Source: Desulfococcus multivorans (GTDB lineage Bacteria; Desulfobacterota; Desulfobacteria; Desulfobacterales; Desulfococcaceae). Taken from it: a stretch of DNA of 64,000 bases. The position numbers were made by a program, and so were the translations under genes. The stretch lies in contig NZ_CP015381.1 in the NCBI RefSeq assembly GCF_001854245.1, positions 2,329,001-2,393,000 on the forward strand, read 5' to 3'. Below the pieces are notes generated by a model. It was not told the origin of the DNA and did no database searches. It was given only the letters and a program-made list of their open reading frames with translations. Shown here one piece after another: positions 43,130 to 51,594 of the stretch (its first letter is position 1; each line of letters opens with the position of its first letter).

Positions 43130-43801
43130 TCAAAAAATTTTCAGCAGACGTCTCTCCATTCGGCATCCACGGATCGCCGCCATCAGCGCCGCCAACTTCC
43201 GAAGGTCCTTGTTGCCGGGGGAAGCCTCCACCCCGGAGCTGACATCGACGGCATCCGGCTGAGCCAGGCCGACCGCCCTGACAATGTTTTCCGGCGTCAG
43301 GCCGCCCGCCAGAATGAGCGGATAACGATCGGAGAGAGACCTGGCCCGGGCCCAATCCCACGTTTCGGCATTGCCGCCGGGAAGTTTTCCGGCGCCGCAT
43401 TCCACCAGGAATCCCGAAGGTGCATACGTATCGAGATCGGAGAGTCCAGGCGATCGGGCGGCGAACAAGGCCTTGATGACCAGAAGACCCTGTCGGCGAA
43501 GTCGGCGTATCAACTCCGGAGGCTCCTGTCCGTGCAATTGGACGACATCGAGCCCGCACGCCTCGACGACGCCCATGATTTGGGAAAAGGACTCGTCGAC
43601 AAAGACACCGACGCGTCGGACGTTGGCAGGCAACACCCGACAGAGCGTCCTGGCCGCCTCCCGGGTCATATGCCGTGGACTTTTCGGGAAAAATACGCAA
43701 CCGACGGCATCCACGCCCAGTTTCGCAACGGCAAGGGCCTGGGCCGGATCCGTCAGGCCGCATACCTTGACCTGAGGTATCCTGGAAACAGAGTCGGTCA
43801 T
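43130..43801 (-). CDS. trpF: Phosphoribosylanthranilate isomerase
   Basis: 223-aa TIM-barrel enzyme of tryptophan synthesis that isomerises PRA to CdRP. VKVCGLTDPAQAL holds the catalytic Cys; VGVFVDE, VVQLHGQE, LILAGGLTPEN and VDVSSGVE are family strands. It is the last gene of trpEGDCF, four bases after trpC. trpB and trpA do not follow; instead the 237-bp element and thyX lie downstream. Confidence 0.95.
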   Translation of the reverse strand: MTDSVSRIPQVKVCGLTDPAQALAVAKLGVDAVGCVFFPKSPRHMTREAARTLCRVLPANVRRVGVFVDESFSQIMGVVEACGLDVVQLHGQEPPELIRRLRRQGLLVIKALFAARSPGLSDLDTYAPSGFLVECGAGKLPGGNAETWDWARARSLSDRYPLILAGGLTPENIVRAVGLAQPDAVDVSSGVEASPGNKDLRKLAALMAAIRGCRMERRLLKIF

Positions 43802-43805
43802 GACA

Positions 43806-44597
43806 TCAGTATCCTTTCAGGGATCGAATAAACCGGGCAGGGTCCGCTGAGCGAACGATGCTTTCGCCGATGAGGAAGTTGAAGATACCGGCGGCTGTAA
43901 GGCGTTCGATATCCTTCCGATTCCGTATGCCGCTCTCCGCAACGGCCACCCTTGGCGGCCCAAGCATACCCCCCATGGCGGAGGCTCGCCCGACATCGGT
44001 GTCGAAGGTTTCAAGGTTCCGATTGTTGATGCCGATCAGCCGGGCGTCGGCCTCGACCGCGGTTTCAAGCTCCGATGTCGAATGGATCTCCACCAGGACG
44101 TCCATGCCGCTGTCCTTTGCCAAAGCCATATACTCCCGAAGCTGTTCGGGGCTCAGGATACGGACGATGAGCAGTATGGCGTCGGCACCCATAACCGCCG
44201 ACTCGAAAATCTGGTAGGCATCGATGATGAAGTCCTTCCGCAACACCGGCAGACGGACGGCGGAACGCGCCTGGGCCAGATCCGCCGGACTCCCGTGGAA
44301 AAAGGACGCGTCGGTGAGGACGGACAGGGCATCGGCCCCTCCGTCCTCGTATTGACGTGCGTAGAGGGAAGGATCCAGCCGGGAACGGATGACGCCTTTG
44401 GAGGGAGAGGCCCGTTTGATCTCGGCAATGATATTGACACCCGAAGGTCCTGCCGAGGCCAGGACGTCGTAAAAGGGACGCCGTTTGCGCGGGGCTGCGG
44501 CGAGACGGCGGAGTTCCGTTTCGGGGAGACGCTCTCTCGCCCGGGAGACCTCGAGGCGTTTCTGTTCCACGATCCGGCTCAGAATGTCGGTCGTCAT
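43806..44597 (-). CDS. trpC: Indole-3-glycerol phosphate synthase
   Basis: 263-aa TIM-barrel enzyme that closes the indole ring of CdRP. IIAEIKRASPSKG carries the catalytic Glu and Lys, LRKDFIIDAYQI the second Lys, and VLVEIHS, IGINNRNLETF and VAESGI the remaining phosphate and active-site loops. Its ATG overlaps the trpD stop by one base (TAATG). A stand-alone gene, not fused to trpF. Confidence 0.96.
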   Translation of the reverse strand: MTTDILSRIVEQKRLEVSRARERLPETELRRLAAAPRKRRPFYDVLASAGPSGVNIIAEIKRASPSKGVIRSRLDPSLYARQYEDGGADALSVLTDASFFHGSPADLAQARSAVRLPVLRKDFIIDAYQIFESAVMGADAILLIVRILSPEQLREYMALAKDSGMDVLVEIHSTSELETAVEADARLIGINNRNLETFDTDVGRASAMGGMLGPPRVAVAESGIRNRKDIERLTAAGIFNFLIGESIVRSADPARFIRSLKGY

Positions 44598-45613
44598 TAT
44601 CCATTCTCCCGGGTATATTGAACAAGGGCATCCAACTTTCCAGCGGCCGCTCCGCTGTCGATGGCGGCTTCGGCCATGGCGATCCCGGATTTGAGATCCC
44701 CGGCTTTCCGGGCCACCGTGAGCGCTGCACCGGCGTTCAACACGACCACGTCCCTTTTCGCCCCCCGCTCCCCCGCGAGGACCCGTCGGAGGATCCCGGC
44801 GTTCTCTTCGGGGCCTCCGCCCAGCAACTCCTTTGGATCGGCGGTTCGACCAAAGAACTGCTCCGGTGTGATATCATAGGTCCGGATGAGACCCTCCCGG
44901 AGCTCGGAAATCCGCGTGGGGGCACACACGGAGATCTCGTCGAGCCCGTCGTGGCCGTGAACCACCATGGCCTGTTTCGTGCCCAGGAGCTTGAGGGCGC
45001 CCGCAAACATCTCCGTCAGCTCGGGGGCGTATACGCCGATGAGCTGGCAGTTGGCCCCTGCCGGGTTCGTGAGCGGCCCCAGCATGTTGAAGATGCTGCG
45101 GATGCCGACCTCTTTTCGGGCGGGGGCGGCGTATCGCATGGCGCTGTGATAAAGAGGCGCGAACAGGAACCCGATGCCGATCTCCCGGACCGCCTCCTCG
45201 ACGATTTCAGGATCGGTATCCAGTTTGACGCCAAGGGATTCCAACACATCGGCGCTGCCGCACTTGCTGGTAACGGCGCGGTTCCCGTGCTTGGCTACGG
45301 TCACCCCGCATCCCGCCACCACGAAGGCCGAGGTTGTCGAGATGTTGAAGGTGTTCATGCCGTCTCCGCCGGTGCCGACCGGGTCTACCACCATGCCGCC
45401 CGATGTCTGGATCCGCACGGCTTTCCGCCGCATGGCGCCTGCAGCGCCGGCGACCTCCTCGAAGGTTTCGCCTTTGGTGGCCAATGCCGCCATGAACGCG
45501 CCGATCTGAGCGTCGGTGGCATTCCCCGACAAAATCTCGGTAATCATGAACGACATTTCCGACTCGTTCAGGTTTTCACGCTTGACAATTCTGTTCAGAT
45601 ACGTTCGAAACAT
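44597..45613 (-). CDS. trpD: Anthranilate phosphoribosyltransferase
   Basis: 338-aa enzyme that joins anthranilate and PRPP. DPVGTGGDGMNTFNIST, KHGNRAVTSKCGSADVLESLG and the GPLTNPAG loop are diagnostic. ATG 45613 follows GGGAGGGAG; the frame is open 13 codons further upstream without support. Separate from trpG, with a 77-base gap. Confidence 0.96.
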   Translation of the reverse strand: MFRTYLNRIVKRENLNESEMSFMITEILSGNATDAQIGAFMAALATKGETFEEVAGAAGAMRRKAVRIQTSGGMVVDPVGTGGDGMNTFNISTTSAFVVAGCGVTVAKHGNRAVTSKCGSADVLESLGVKLDTDPEIVEEAVREIGIGFLFAPLYHSAMRYAAPARKEVGIRSIFNMLGPLTNPAGANCQLIGVYAPELTEMFAGALKLLGTKQAMVVHGHDGLDEISVCAPTRISELREGLIRTYDITPEQFFGRTADPKELLGGGPEENAGILRRVLAGERGAKRDVVVLNAGAALTVARKAGDLKSGIAMAEAAIDSGAAAGKLDALVQYTRENG

Positions 45614-45690
45614 GGTCTCCCTCCCGCTGATGATTGATAGTGACGATTTCACTGAAAGTCTGATACCTTCGCATCGCTGATCACTCGCCG

Positions 45691-46278
45691 CTAAGACCTG
45701 CCGGCGCCGTCGACCGAAAACCGCAGAAAATTTCTGAGCAGCCGCTTGCCCACGGGGGTCATGATCGATTCAGGGTGGAACTGAATACCTTCGGTCGGAT
45801 GCTCCCGATGCCGGATCCCCATAATTTCGCCGTCCTCGGACTCGCAGGTGACGACGAGACAGTCGGGCAGGGTTTTTCGACAGACGGCGAGGGAATGGTA
45901 ACGCATGGCCTGGAACGGCTGGTTGATGCCGTGGTAAAGCATTCTGCCGTCGGCCGTGATGGTCGATGTCTTGCCGTGCATCAGCCGCTTTGCCGGAACG
46001 ATATTGCCGCCCATGGCCTCGGCGATGGACTGGTGCCCGAGGCAAACCCCGAGGATGGGAATCTTCCCCGACAGCGCACGGATGACGTCCATGGAAACCC
46101 CCGCTGTACCGGGGCGGCCCGGTCCGGGTGAAATCACGATCCCGGCGGGATTGAGCCGTTGAATTTCCGCCAATGTCACCTGGTCGTTCCGAAAAACCCG
46201 CACCGGCATTCCCAACCCTTCCAGGTACTGGACCAGATTATAGGTAAACGAGTCGTAATTATCGATCATAATCAGCAT
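45691..46278 (-). CDS. trpG: Anthranilate synthase, glutamine amidotransferase subunit
   Basis: 195-aa class I glutaminase that supplies ammonia to TrpE. The catalytic Cys is in ILGVCLGHQ near residue 79, and His/Glu are in IQFHPESI. DNYDSFTYNLVQYL is the usual N-terminus. It may double as PabA for folate synthesis, since no second copy is visible here. Confidence 0.96.
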   Translation of the reverse strand: MLIMIDNYDSFTYNLVQYLEGLGMPVRVFRNDQVTLAEIQRLNPAGIVISPGPGRPGTAGVSMDVIRALSGKIPILGVCLGHQSIAEAMGGNIVPAKRLMHGKTSTITADGRMLYHGINQPFQAMRYHSLAVCRKTLPDCLVVTCESEDGEIMGIRHREHPTEGIQFHPESIMTPVGKRLLRNFLRFSVDGAGRS

Positions 46279-46305
46279 TGAACATCCCTCCGCATCGCTG
46301 TTGTC

Positions 46306-47790
46306 CTATGCACCGACGCCGTGCATCAACTGCAGGGCCCGTTGAATCGCCCCGGCCTTGTTTACGGTTTCAATCCGCTCTTTTTCCGGATCCGAGTCCG
46401 CCACGATCCCGGCCCCCGCTCTTACCGTCAATCGACCGTTCTGAACGCACGCCGTCCGGATCGTGATGGCCATGTCCATGTTCCCGTTGAACGAGACATA
46501 GCCGACGGCGCCGCCGTAGGGGCCCCGGGGCTCCCGTTCCAGTTCGGCGATAATTTCCATGGCGCGAACCTTGGGAGCGCCGGATAAGGTGCCGGCCGGA
46601 AATGTCACCCGAAGAAGATCCCACGCATCGAATTCGGGCTTGATGTCGCAGCAGATGTTGGAGACGAGATGCATGACGTGAGAATAGCGTTCCACCACCA
46701 TCAGGTCCGTCACCTGGACCGATCCGACCTCGGCGACACGGCCCAGGTCGTTTCGGCCCAGATCCACAAGCATGAGATGCTCGGCCCGCTCTTTCTCATC
46801 CTGAAGCAGTTCATCTGCCAGTGCGCGGTCCTCCTGTTCGTTTTCGCCCCTGGGGCGCGTTCCGGCGATGGGTCTCAGGGACGCCACGCCGTTTTCGAGG
46901 CGGACCATGGTTTCAGGGGAGGAACCCACCAGCGCCGTATCGTCGAGATGGAGAAAATAGAGGTAGGGCGATGGGTTGATGAATCGCTGGGCACGGTAGA
47001 GGGTCCACAGGTCCGGGGGGTCGGTACAGGTGAACGGCTGGGAGATGACGGCCTGAATGATATCGCCGTCCCGGATATAGGCTTTGGTCTTTCTCACCAT
47101 TTCCCTGTAGACGTCATCATCGAGTCTGGGCAGGAGATTGAAATCGGCGCCGTCGGCGACCCTCACCTCCGTCGATATACAGGATGCGGTCTCGGACAGG
47201 AGATCCTCCAGATCGGTCAGGGCACGGCGGTAGATCGCTTCCGAAGCGTCGGCATCCTCGATGAAGACGATCACGACGGCCATAAGGGTGTGTCGGATAT
47301 TGTCGAAAATAATGAGTTTATCCGGAATGATAAAATGAGCGATGGGCTGATCGTCCGGAAGACGGTTGGGGATGTTTTCGAAAAACGACACCATCTCATA
47401 CCCCAGATAGCCCACCATACCGCCCCAGAACCTGGGAAGCTCCGGAATCGGCGCGGGCCGATAGTGTTGCATCAATGCCCTTAGAACGACCATCGGCTCT
47501 CCGCCGTGAGCGATGGTTTCGGTTCGCCCTCCGGTTTCGACCGTTATGCTATCGGCGTAGACCCGGATTTCGGCCCGTGCGGAGGCGCTGAGAAAGCTGT
47601 AGCGACCCCATCGTTCTCCGCCCTCAACGCTTTCAAACAAAAAGGCGGGACCCTTTCCGGAGTAGATTTTTCTCAATAGAGAAACGGGCGTTTCCGTGTC
47701 GGCCAGAACCTCCGCACAAACGGGAATCACATTGTGTCGTTCCGCCAGCTGAAGGAAACTTGATTTTTGAGGAAATCGACTGATGAGCAT
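46306..47790 (-). CDS. trpE: Anthranilate synthase component I
   Basis: 494-aa chorismate-using enzyme. The N-terminal part carries the Trp-inhibition element (AFLFESVEGGERWGRYSFLS). The chorismate-binding domain has FNLLPRLDD, IAGTRPRGENEQED, VDLGRNDLGRVAEVGSV, FPAGTLSGAPKVRAMEII and RAGAGIVADSDPEKE. Preceded by AAGGACG. First structural gene behind the trpL attenuator. Confidence 0.96.
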   Translation of the reverse strand: MLISRFPQKSSFLQLAERHNVIPVCAEVLADTETPVSLLRKIYSGKGPAFLFESVEGGERWGRYSFLSASARAEIRVYADSITVETGGRTETIAHGGEPMVVLRALMQHYRPAPIPELPRFWGGMVGYLGYEMVSFFENIPNRLPDDQPIAHFIIPDKLIIFDNIRHTLMAVVIVFIEDADASEAIYRRALTDLEDLLSETASCISTEVRVADGADFNLLPRLDDDVYREMVRKTKAYIRDGDIIQAVISQPFTCTDPPDLWTLYRAQRFINPSPYLYFLHLDDTALVGSSPETMVRLENGVASLRPIAGTRPRGENEQEDRALADELLQDEKERAEHLMLVDLGRNDLGRVAEVGSVQVTDLMVVERYSHVMHLVSNICCDIKPEFDAWDLLRVTFPAGTLSGAPKVRAMEIIAELEREPRGPYGGAVGYVSFNGNMDMAITIRTACVQNGRLTVRAGAGIVADSDPEKERIETVNKAGAIQRALQLMHGVGA

Positions 47791-47811
47791 GAAATGCGTC
47801 CTTTTTGAGGT

Positions 47812-47847
47812 AAAAAAAAGGGCCGTGGCTGTTTGTTCCCACGACCC
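47812..47847 (-). terminator. trp attenuator terminator
   Basis: On the minus strand, GGGTCGTGG (47847-47839) pairs with CCACGGCCC (47828-47820), and eight T residues follow (47819-47812). It ends 21 bases before the trpE start. Its 5' arm can alternatively pair with the 3' arm of the hairpin at 47858-47889, the usual antiterminator arrangement. Confidence 0.88.
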
Positions 47848-47857
47848 TCAAATCAAA

Positions 47858-47889
47858 AGACCGTGGGCGTTTGGTGATGCCCACGGTCT
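47858..47889 (-). promoter_or_regulatory. trp leader hairpin preceding the attenuator
   Basis: AGACCGTGGGC (47889-47879) pairs with GCCCACGGTCT (47868-47858) on the minus strand. The 3' arm CCCACGGTC can also pair with GGTCGTGGG of the terminator, with two G-U pairs. The two states are mutually exclusive, as attenuation requires. Confidence 0.75.
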
Positions 47890-47915
47890 GGTTGTTTTCT
47901 GATGCCTCGTCAAAC

Positions 47916-47984
47916 TTATAGCGGTACCCAGGGCACACCGAATTGCATGTGCCGCCACCACCAGTTTGCGTTTTTCATCGTCAT
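47916..47984 (-). CDS. trpL: trp leader peptide
   Basis: A 22-residue peptide, MTMKNANWWWRHMQFGVPWV plus Pro-Leu, with three consecutive Trp codons and a fourth near the end. An in-frame ATG at 47996 would add four residues but lies almost at the predicted transcription start. There is no strong ribosome-binding site. Ribosome stalling at the Trp codons should decide between the downstream hairpins. Confidence 0.85.
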   Translation of the reverse strand: MTMKNANWWWRHMQFGVPWVPL

Positions 47985-48005
47985 ATTCTTATTCATAGTA
48001 AACAG

Positions 48006-48035
48006 ATAATAATCCATTTTCCCAGCAGATGTCAA
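48006..48035 (-). promoter_or_regulatory. trp operon promoter
   Basis: On the minus strand TTGACA (48035-48030), an 18-base spacer and TATTAT (48011-48006). Transcription would start near 48000, just before the leader peptide. No TrpR operator is evident. Confidence 0.75.
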
Positions 48036-48073
48036 GCGTTTTGAGCAATCTTTTCAAGAGGCCCCGTTGACGG

Positions 48074-48781
48074 CTAATGAATTCGACTGAAAAAGCCGGT
48101 CTTCTTTTCTTTCTCGGCAAAACGCTCCTCGTATCCCAGCTGGACGAAAGTGCCGCGGATCGTGTTCTGCCATTCCATCGGCTCCTTGATCTTCATGATG
48201 TTCTCGAGTTGGCCGATTTCCTTGAGGCGCATATAGATATCGTACCACGCGCACGGGATATCCTTGCTGACCTCGCAGCTGGTGATGTTGGTCCCGCCGC
48301 AGGGGCCGTTGAAAAGCCCCTTGGCGCACCGCGTTACGGGACATATGCCCCCGGTGTAGCCGAGTACGCAGTTACCGCAGGCACGGCAACGTTCTTCGAA
48401 AATGCCGACCTCTTTATCCACCCCGATGAACATGGTGTTGATGGCGGGATAAACCGGTGTCTGAGGGAACCGTTCCGCCAGGTATTGGCAACCGGCGCCG
48501 CAAGCCATGGACATCATGGCGTCATATCGGGGAACGATCCGATCCAGTTCTGCCAGAAGATCCTGGTTGCACTGACGTTCGACGGTGTAGCCGTCGATCT
48601 GGATGTCGATACCGTCCTGCTTGAAAGAGGCGTTCAGCTGATCATTCAGGATAGCGACCTCCTTGAGGCCTCCGGCGTAGCAGACCGACACGCAGCCGCC
48701 GCAGCCGACATTCAAAACCTTTTTGTGGTTTTTGATCATACCCTTAATTTCATCAAAAGGTTTTCTTTTGCCCTTTACCAT
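48074..48781 (-). CDS. metV: Methylenetetrahydrofolate reductase C-terminal-domain protein (MetV-like)
   Basis: 235-aa cysteine-rich protein. Motifs include NVGCGGCVSVCYAGG, MACGAGC, CRACGNCVLGYTGGICPVTRCAKGLFNGPCGG and DIPCAWYDIY, all typical of the zinc/FeS-binding MetV partner of MetF in the Wood-Ljungdahl pathway. It would help pass electrons to methylene-THF reduction. ATG 48781 follows CGGAGG. MetF itself is not in the window. The gene lies 30 bases after a tetrahaem cytochrome gene, and is the last of a four-gene minus-strand run from 50377. Confidence 0.85.
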   Translation of the reverse strand: MVKGKRKPFDEIKGMIKNHKKVLNVGCGGCVSVCYAGGLKEVAILNDQLNASFKQDGIDIQIDGYTVERQCNQDLLAELDRIVPRYDAMMSMACGAGCQYLAERFPQTPVYPAINTMFIGVDKEVGIFEERCRACGNCVLGYTGGICPVTRCAKGLFNGPCGGTNITSCEVSKDIPCAWYDIYMRLKEIGQLENIMKIKEPMEWQNTIRGTFVQLGYEERFAEKEKKTGFFSRIH

Positions 48782-48811
48782 TATTTGCCTCCGCTATATA
48801 GAGTTGAGTGA

Positions 48812-49225
48812 CTATCGTTGAATGATCAGTGCATCGAGATCACCCGACACGGTTTTCGGGTGGCAGGTTCCGCAGGTCCGAGGCCCGCTGACGTTGCCCT
48901 CTTTTTCGAGGGCCCGGTGGCACTGGATGCACTGTCGATGAAAGGCTTCCCGCCCATCGATGGCATTCGCGTCGGTGTGACAGGTTCGACATCGCATGGC
49001 CTCGCCGCCGTCCAACTCATCTTCCTCCAGGACATTGACGCCGTCGACGAATCTGTGATGACAGCGGTTGCAACCATCCACGACCTCCATATGCCTGTCA
49101 TGGGGGAAATATGCGGCGGCGCGTGCATCCGAAGGCGCTTCAGGTGTCTTGACGACGCTGCCGATCCCCAGAAAAGATAGAACAACAAACCAAAGTACAA
49201 GTGCGCTGAGCAACATTCTGTCCAT
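48812..49225 (-). CDS. Tetrahaem cytochrome c (class III-like), exported
   Basis: 137-aa protein with an N-terminal hydrophobic anchor or signal (LLSALVLWFVVLSFLGIGSVV). Four haem c motifs are CNRCHH, CRTCH, CIQCH and CGTCH. An early His in YFPHDRHMEV and the His pairs fit the cytochrome c3 ligand pattern. The mature protein is acidic, as in TmcA (type II c3). It should receive electrons in the periplasm and pass them to the membrane cytochrome b encoded upstream. Confidence 0.9.
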   Translation of the reverse strand: MDRMLLSALVLWFVVLSFLGIGSVVKTPEAPSDARAAAYFPHDRHMEVVDGCNRCHHRFVDGVNVLEEDELDGGEAMRCRTCHTDANAIDGREAFHRQCIQCHRALEKEGNVSGPRTCGTCHPKTVSGDLDALIIQR

Positions 49226-49261
49226 AATAATTATTCCTTATCGTCTTCCTTCACATGGGGA

Positions 49262-49645
49262 TTAAGCTACCTTGGGTTGATCATATTCTCTGTAGACGCC
49301 CTGGGATCGACAGATGCTTCTGGCCCATGAAATCATGCTCGGAATACTGATGCCGATCGGGCAGTAGCATCGCGTGCACAGAACACACTTGTTCCAGACC
49401 AGATCCTTCATCTCTTCCAGTTCGGCACGAGTGACGTTCCCCTTTTTCCGGTACATCTTCCCCAAGGAATGAATCGCCTTGTAGGAAGGCATATAGCTGG
49501 GATCCTTGTCGTTATTGACGTAAAGAAAACAGCTTTCAGCGCACATGCCGCAGCTGGCGCATACCGATACCAGAATCTCCATGTTCTTCTTCTGCTTCAG
49601 CATTTCCCGGATGACATCTTGATTTACCGGTTTTACTGGATCCAT
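49262..49645 (-). CDS. HdrC/DsrK-like 4Fe-4S protein
   Basis: 127-aa FeS protein with two cluster motifs: VCASCGMCAESC near residue 32 and CVLCTRCYCPIG near 90. The second has an unusual CxxCxxCxC spacing, seen in HdrD/TmcB/DsrK-related proteins. No CCG domains are present, so it is smaller than TmcB or DsrK. It likely sits on the cytoplasmic face and exchanges electrons with the cytochrome b encoded 21 bases upstream. Confidence 0.82.
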   Translation of the reverse strand: MDPVKPVNQDVIREMLKQKKNMEILVSVCASCGMCAESCFLYVNNDKDPSYMPSYKAIHSLGKMYRKKGNVTRAELEEMKDLVWNKCVLCTRCYCPIGISIPSMISWARSICRSQGVYREYDQPKVA

Positions 49646-49666
49646 AATTTTCCTCCGTCCTGTATT

Positions 49667-50377
49667 TTATGTGGTTTCCACCCATTTTCGGGTACCGTTT
49701 CCCAATGTCAGCTCGTTTCTGATCAGAAACCGGGCAAAGAAGAAGAACGGCATGTGGATCAATTTGGTGAAGGGGATGGCGATCAGCATCAATTCTCCGG
49801 CAATGATATGAGCCAAGAGAAGGACATCGTAGTTGAAGGTTTGATGATAAGCCAGGTAACCGGAGAGGAACGGTGCGACCGTCACCAGCCAGGCAATCCA
49901 GTCCCGATAGGTGGTGACCGACCTCACCTTGGCGACCAGAATCCTGCGCAGAAAAAAGATGCCTGCCAGAACAAGGAAAAGCAGGGTCAGATTGTCAACG
50001 GTGGACTCGGACAGGGTGGGGAAGTTGATGCCGAAATAGTCGTCCAGAAGAATATTGTGGCCGACAGTGACAATGGGCAAAACGATGAGCAATGTGTGGA
50101 AAACGATGGTCACGGCAGAAAAGACAGGGGATTTTCCCAGCATCGTTCGCTTGAGACGAAGGCGCCATTTCAAGAGCATGTCCATTGCCGAATCAATGCG
50201 AAGAAATTCATCCTTTTCACGTTTTTCAACAGCTTCCGCGATCGTTTTCGGCAGGGCCGACGGGTCGATCGGAACCTCCCGGCTCAGGGAGAAAAACTGG
50301 CGAACACGGTACACGACTCCTCCCAGAAACACGACGAGCGTTACCGCCAACATGGGCCCTATCAGAAAATCATACAT
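49667..50377 (-). CDS. NarI-like membrane cytochrome b
   Basis: 236-aa membrane protein with five predicted helices: LIGPMLAVTLVVFLGGVVY, VTIVFHTLLIVLPIVTVGH, LTLLFLVLAGIFFL, IAWLVTVAPFLSGYLAY, VLLLAHIIAGELMLIAIPFTKLIH. Histidines in helices 2 and 5 can ligate two b haems as in NarI/DsrM/TmcC. A long cytosolic loop separates helices 1 and 2. It is the first gene of the four-gene unit and probably links menaquinone with the periplasmic cytochrome c and the FeS protein. Confidence 0.85.
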   Translation of the reverse strand: MYDFLIGPMLAVTLVVFLGGVVYRVRQFFSLSREVPIDPSALPKTIAEAVEKREKDEFLRIDSAMDMLLKWRLRLKRTMLGKSPVFSAVTIVFHTLLIVLPIVTVGHNILLDDYFGINFPTLSESTVDNLTLLFLVLAGIFFLRRILVAKVRSVTTYRDWIAWLVTVAPFLSGYLAYHQTFNYDVLLLAHIIAGELMLIAIPFTKLIHMPFFFFARFLIRNELTLGNGTRKWVETT

Positions 50378-51020
50378 AATTTCCTCCAGACAAAAGCAAC
50401 ATCGTTAAAGAATTTCCTTCATCCCCACAGGGATGATCCGCCGCTGTGAAGTATATCCCAAATCATTAACACCATTCGATCCGGCCGAACGTCGGATGCG
50501 ATTCAACCTGTTTCATCCAGGGCGAATCCAGTCGCCGGGCTTCGGACAAAAGCCTCGACAAAAGCCTCGATAGACCCGCGCATCGTAAGATGTGACGGTT
50601 ATCATATAATGTTTTGATCTGCAATATGTTTTAAAAGGATTTTATCGGATATGAAGGAGATGGGTCCGCACTTTATTTTCGCGATATCGTGTTTATTTTA
50701 GAGTTTAACTTTCGTGATCACCGGATGTTGAATCAAAAACTGCATGACTCAACTTTCGACTTTCATAGGCCGGTGCCGGGAGGATACGGCCCGCGCCCCA
50801 CGCGGTTTCGTTCAAGTGCCGCTAAAGCTTGCTCCGGGCGGCCCGGAAACTCGCTGCGCTCAAACAGTCCGGGCCGCTGACCCTCCGCGGCGCTTAAGCG
50901 GCACTAAAACTCACCGCTGAAGGGGCGCGGACCATATCCTCCCGGCACCTCTTTCCGGTTACCATCATGAAAGTCGAAAGTGAATGCATGACATGAACAG
51001 CAGACACCAGGAGGGATACG
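50378..51020. other. Intergenic region with mobile element copy 3
   Basis: 643 bases. 50378-50739 shows no gene; 50585-50735 is AT-rich and may hold the divergent promoters. The 237-bp element occupies 50748-50983. GGAGGGATACG precedes the gene at 51021. Confidence 0.5.
50748..50983 (-). mobile_element. 237-bp MITE-like palindromic element, copy 3 (inverted)
   Basis: Full element in the opposite orientation to copies 1 and 2, with one T missing from one terminal repeat (GAAAGTGA for GAAAGTTGA). Flanks share TGCATGA (50741-50747, 50985-50991). Internal sequence matches the other copies apart from scattered single-base changes. Confidence 0.9.
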
Positions 51021-51374
51021 ATGATGTTTCAACCTGTAAATCATGAGCTCAACCGCTTCGATTTTCCAACAGACGTCGAAGCGGTGGTCGAATTGTTGCT
51101 GCAGGATCTTTCCTTACGGGACAAGGTGATCATGGCCCACCTGTCGGAGTCCGAATTGGGTCCTGTTTACGTCGGCATGGCCGAGACGATCCGGAAGGAA
51201 TTTCAGCTGAACGGCGGGGGAAACCCGGCATTGCTGTCGTCCTGCAGGCGGTATATGAGGGAGATGAACTATCCACTCATGGATCCGGCCATGGTCATTG
51301 TCCGGGAAATATGGAAAAAAGTCAGACGGACCCACCGTCTTCGGGTGATTGAGCGACACCACGCCCGCAAATGA
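51021..51374 (+). CDS. Hypothetical protein
   Basis: 117-aa soluble, mainly helical protein (VEAVVELLLQDLSLRDKVIMAHLSESELGPVYVGMAETIRKEFQL, PAMVIVREIWKKVRRTHRLRVI). It recalls a small uncharacterised family in sulfate reducers with the pattern LSLxxKxxxAxLxExEL...WKxxRxTHxLRVI; I cannot name the family with certainty. AGGAGGGATACG gives a good start at 51021. It stands alone downstream of the mobile element. Confidence 0.7.
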   Translation: MMFQPVNHELNRFDFPTDVEAVVELLLQDLSLRDKVIMAHLSESELGPVYVGMAETIRKEFQLNGGGNPALLSSCRRYMREMNYPLMDPAMVIVREIWKKVRRTHRLRVIERHHARK

Positions 51375-51487
51375 CCCATTTTATCGCCCGTTCAACGAGG
51401 CTTCGGTGTGCCGAAGTCCGATCATTACGTCACCTTCGACGGACGGTCATACCATCCTGCGCTCCCTGTGATTGCCCAAAAAAAACC

Positions 51488-51515
51488 TTGATTTTTTTGA
51501 ACCCGATACTATATT
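51488..51515 (+). promoter_or_regulatory. Sigma70-type promoter for DctQ-like gene
   Basis: TTGATT (51488-51493), 16-base spacer, TATATT (51510-51515), about 80 bases before the membrane protein gene. Confidence 0.55.
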
Positions 51516-51594
51516 GTTCGCCGATTTGATCGGCTGTTGCCATTTCGTGTGACAGTAATAAAGATTGGTCCGATCACCGATAGGAGTTATGGAA

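Noticed and set aside
50689-50880. Short frame sharing a peptide with another at 42855-43043
   Set aside because: Both are translations of the same 237-bp palindromic element, with no ribosome-binding site; the similarity reflects the DNA repeat, not a protein family.
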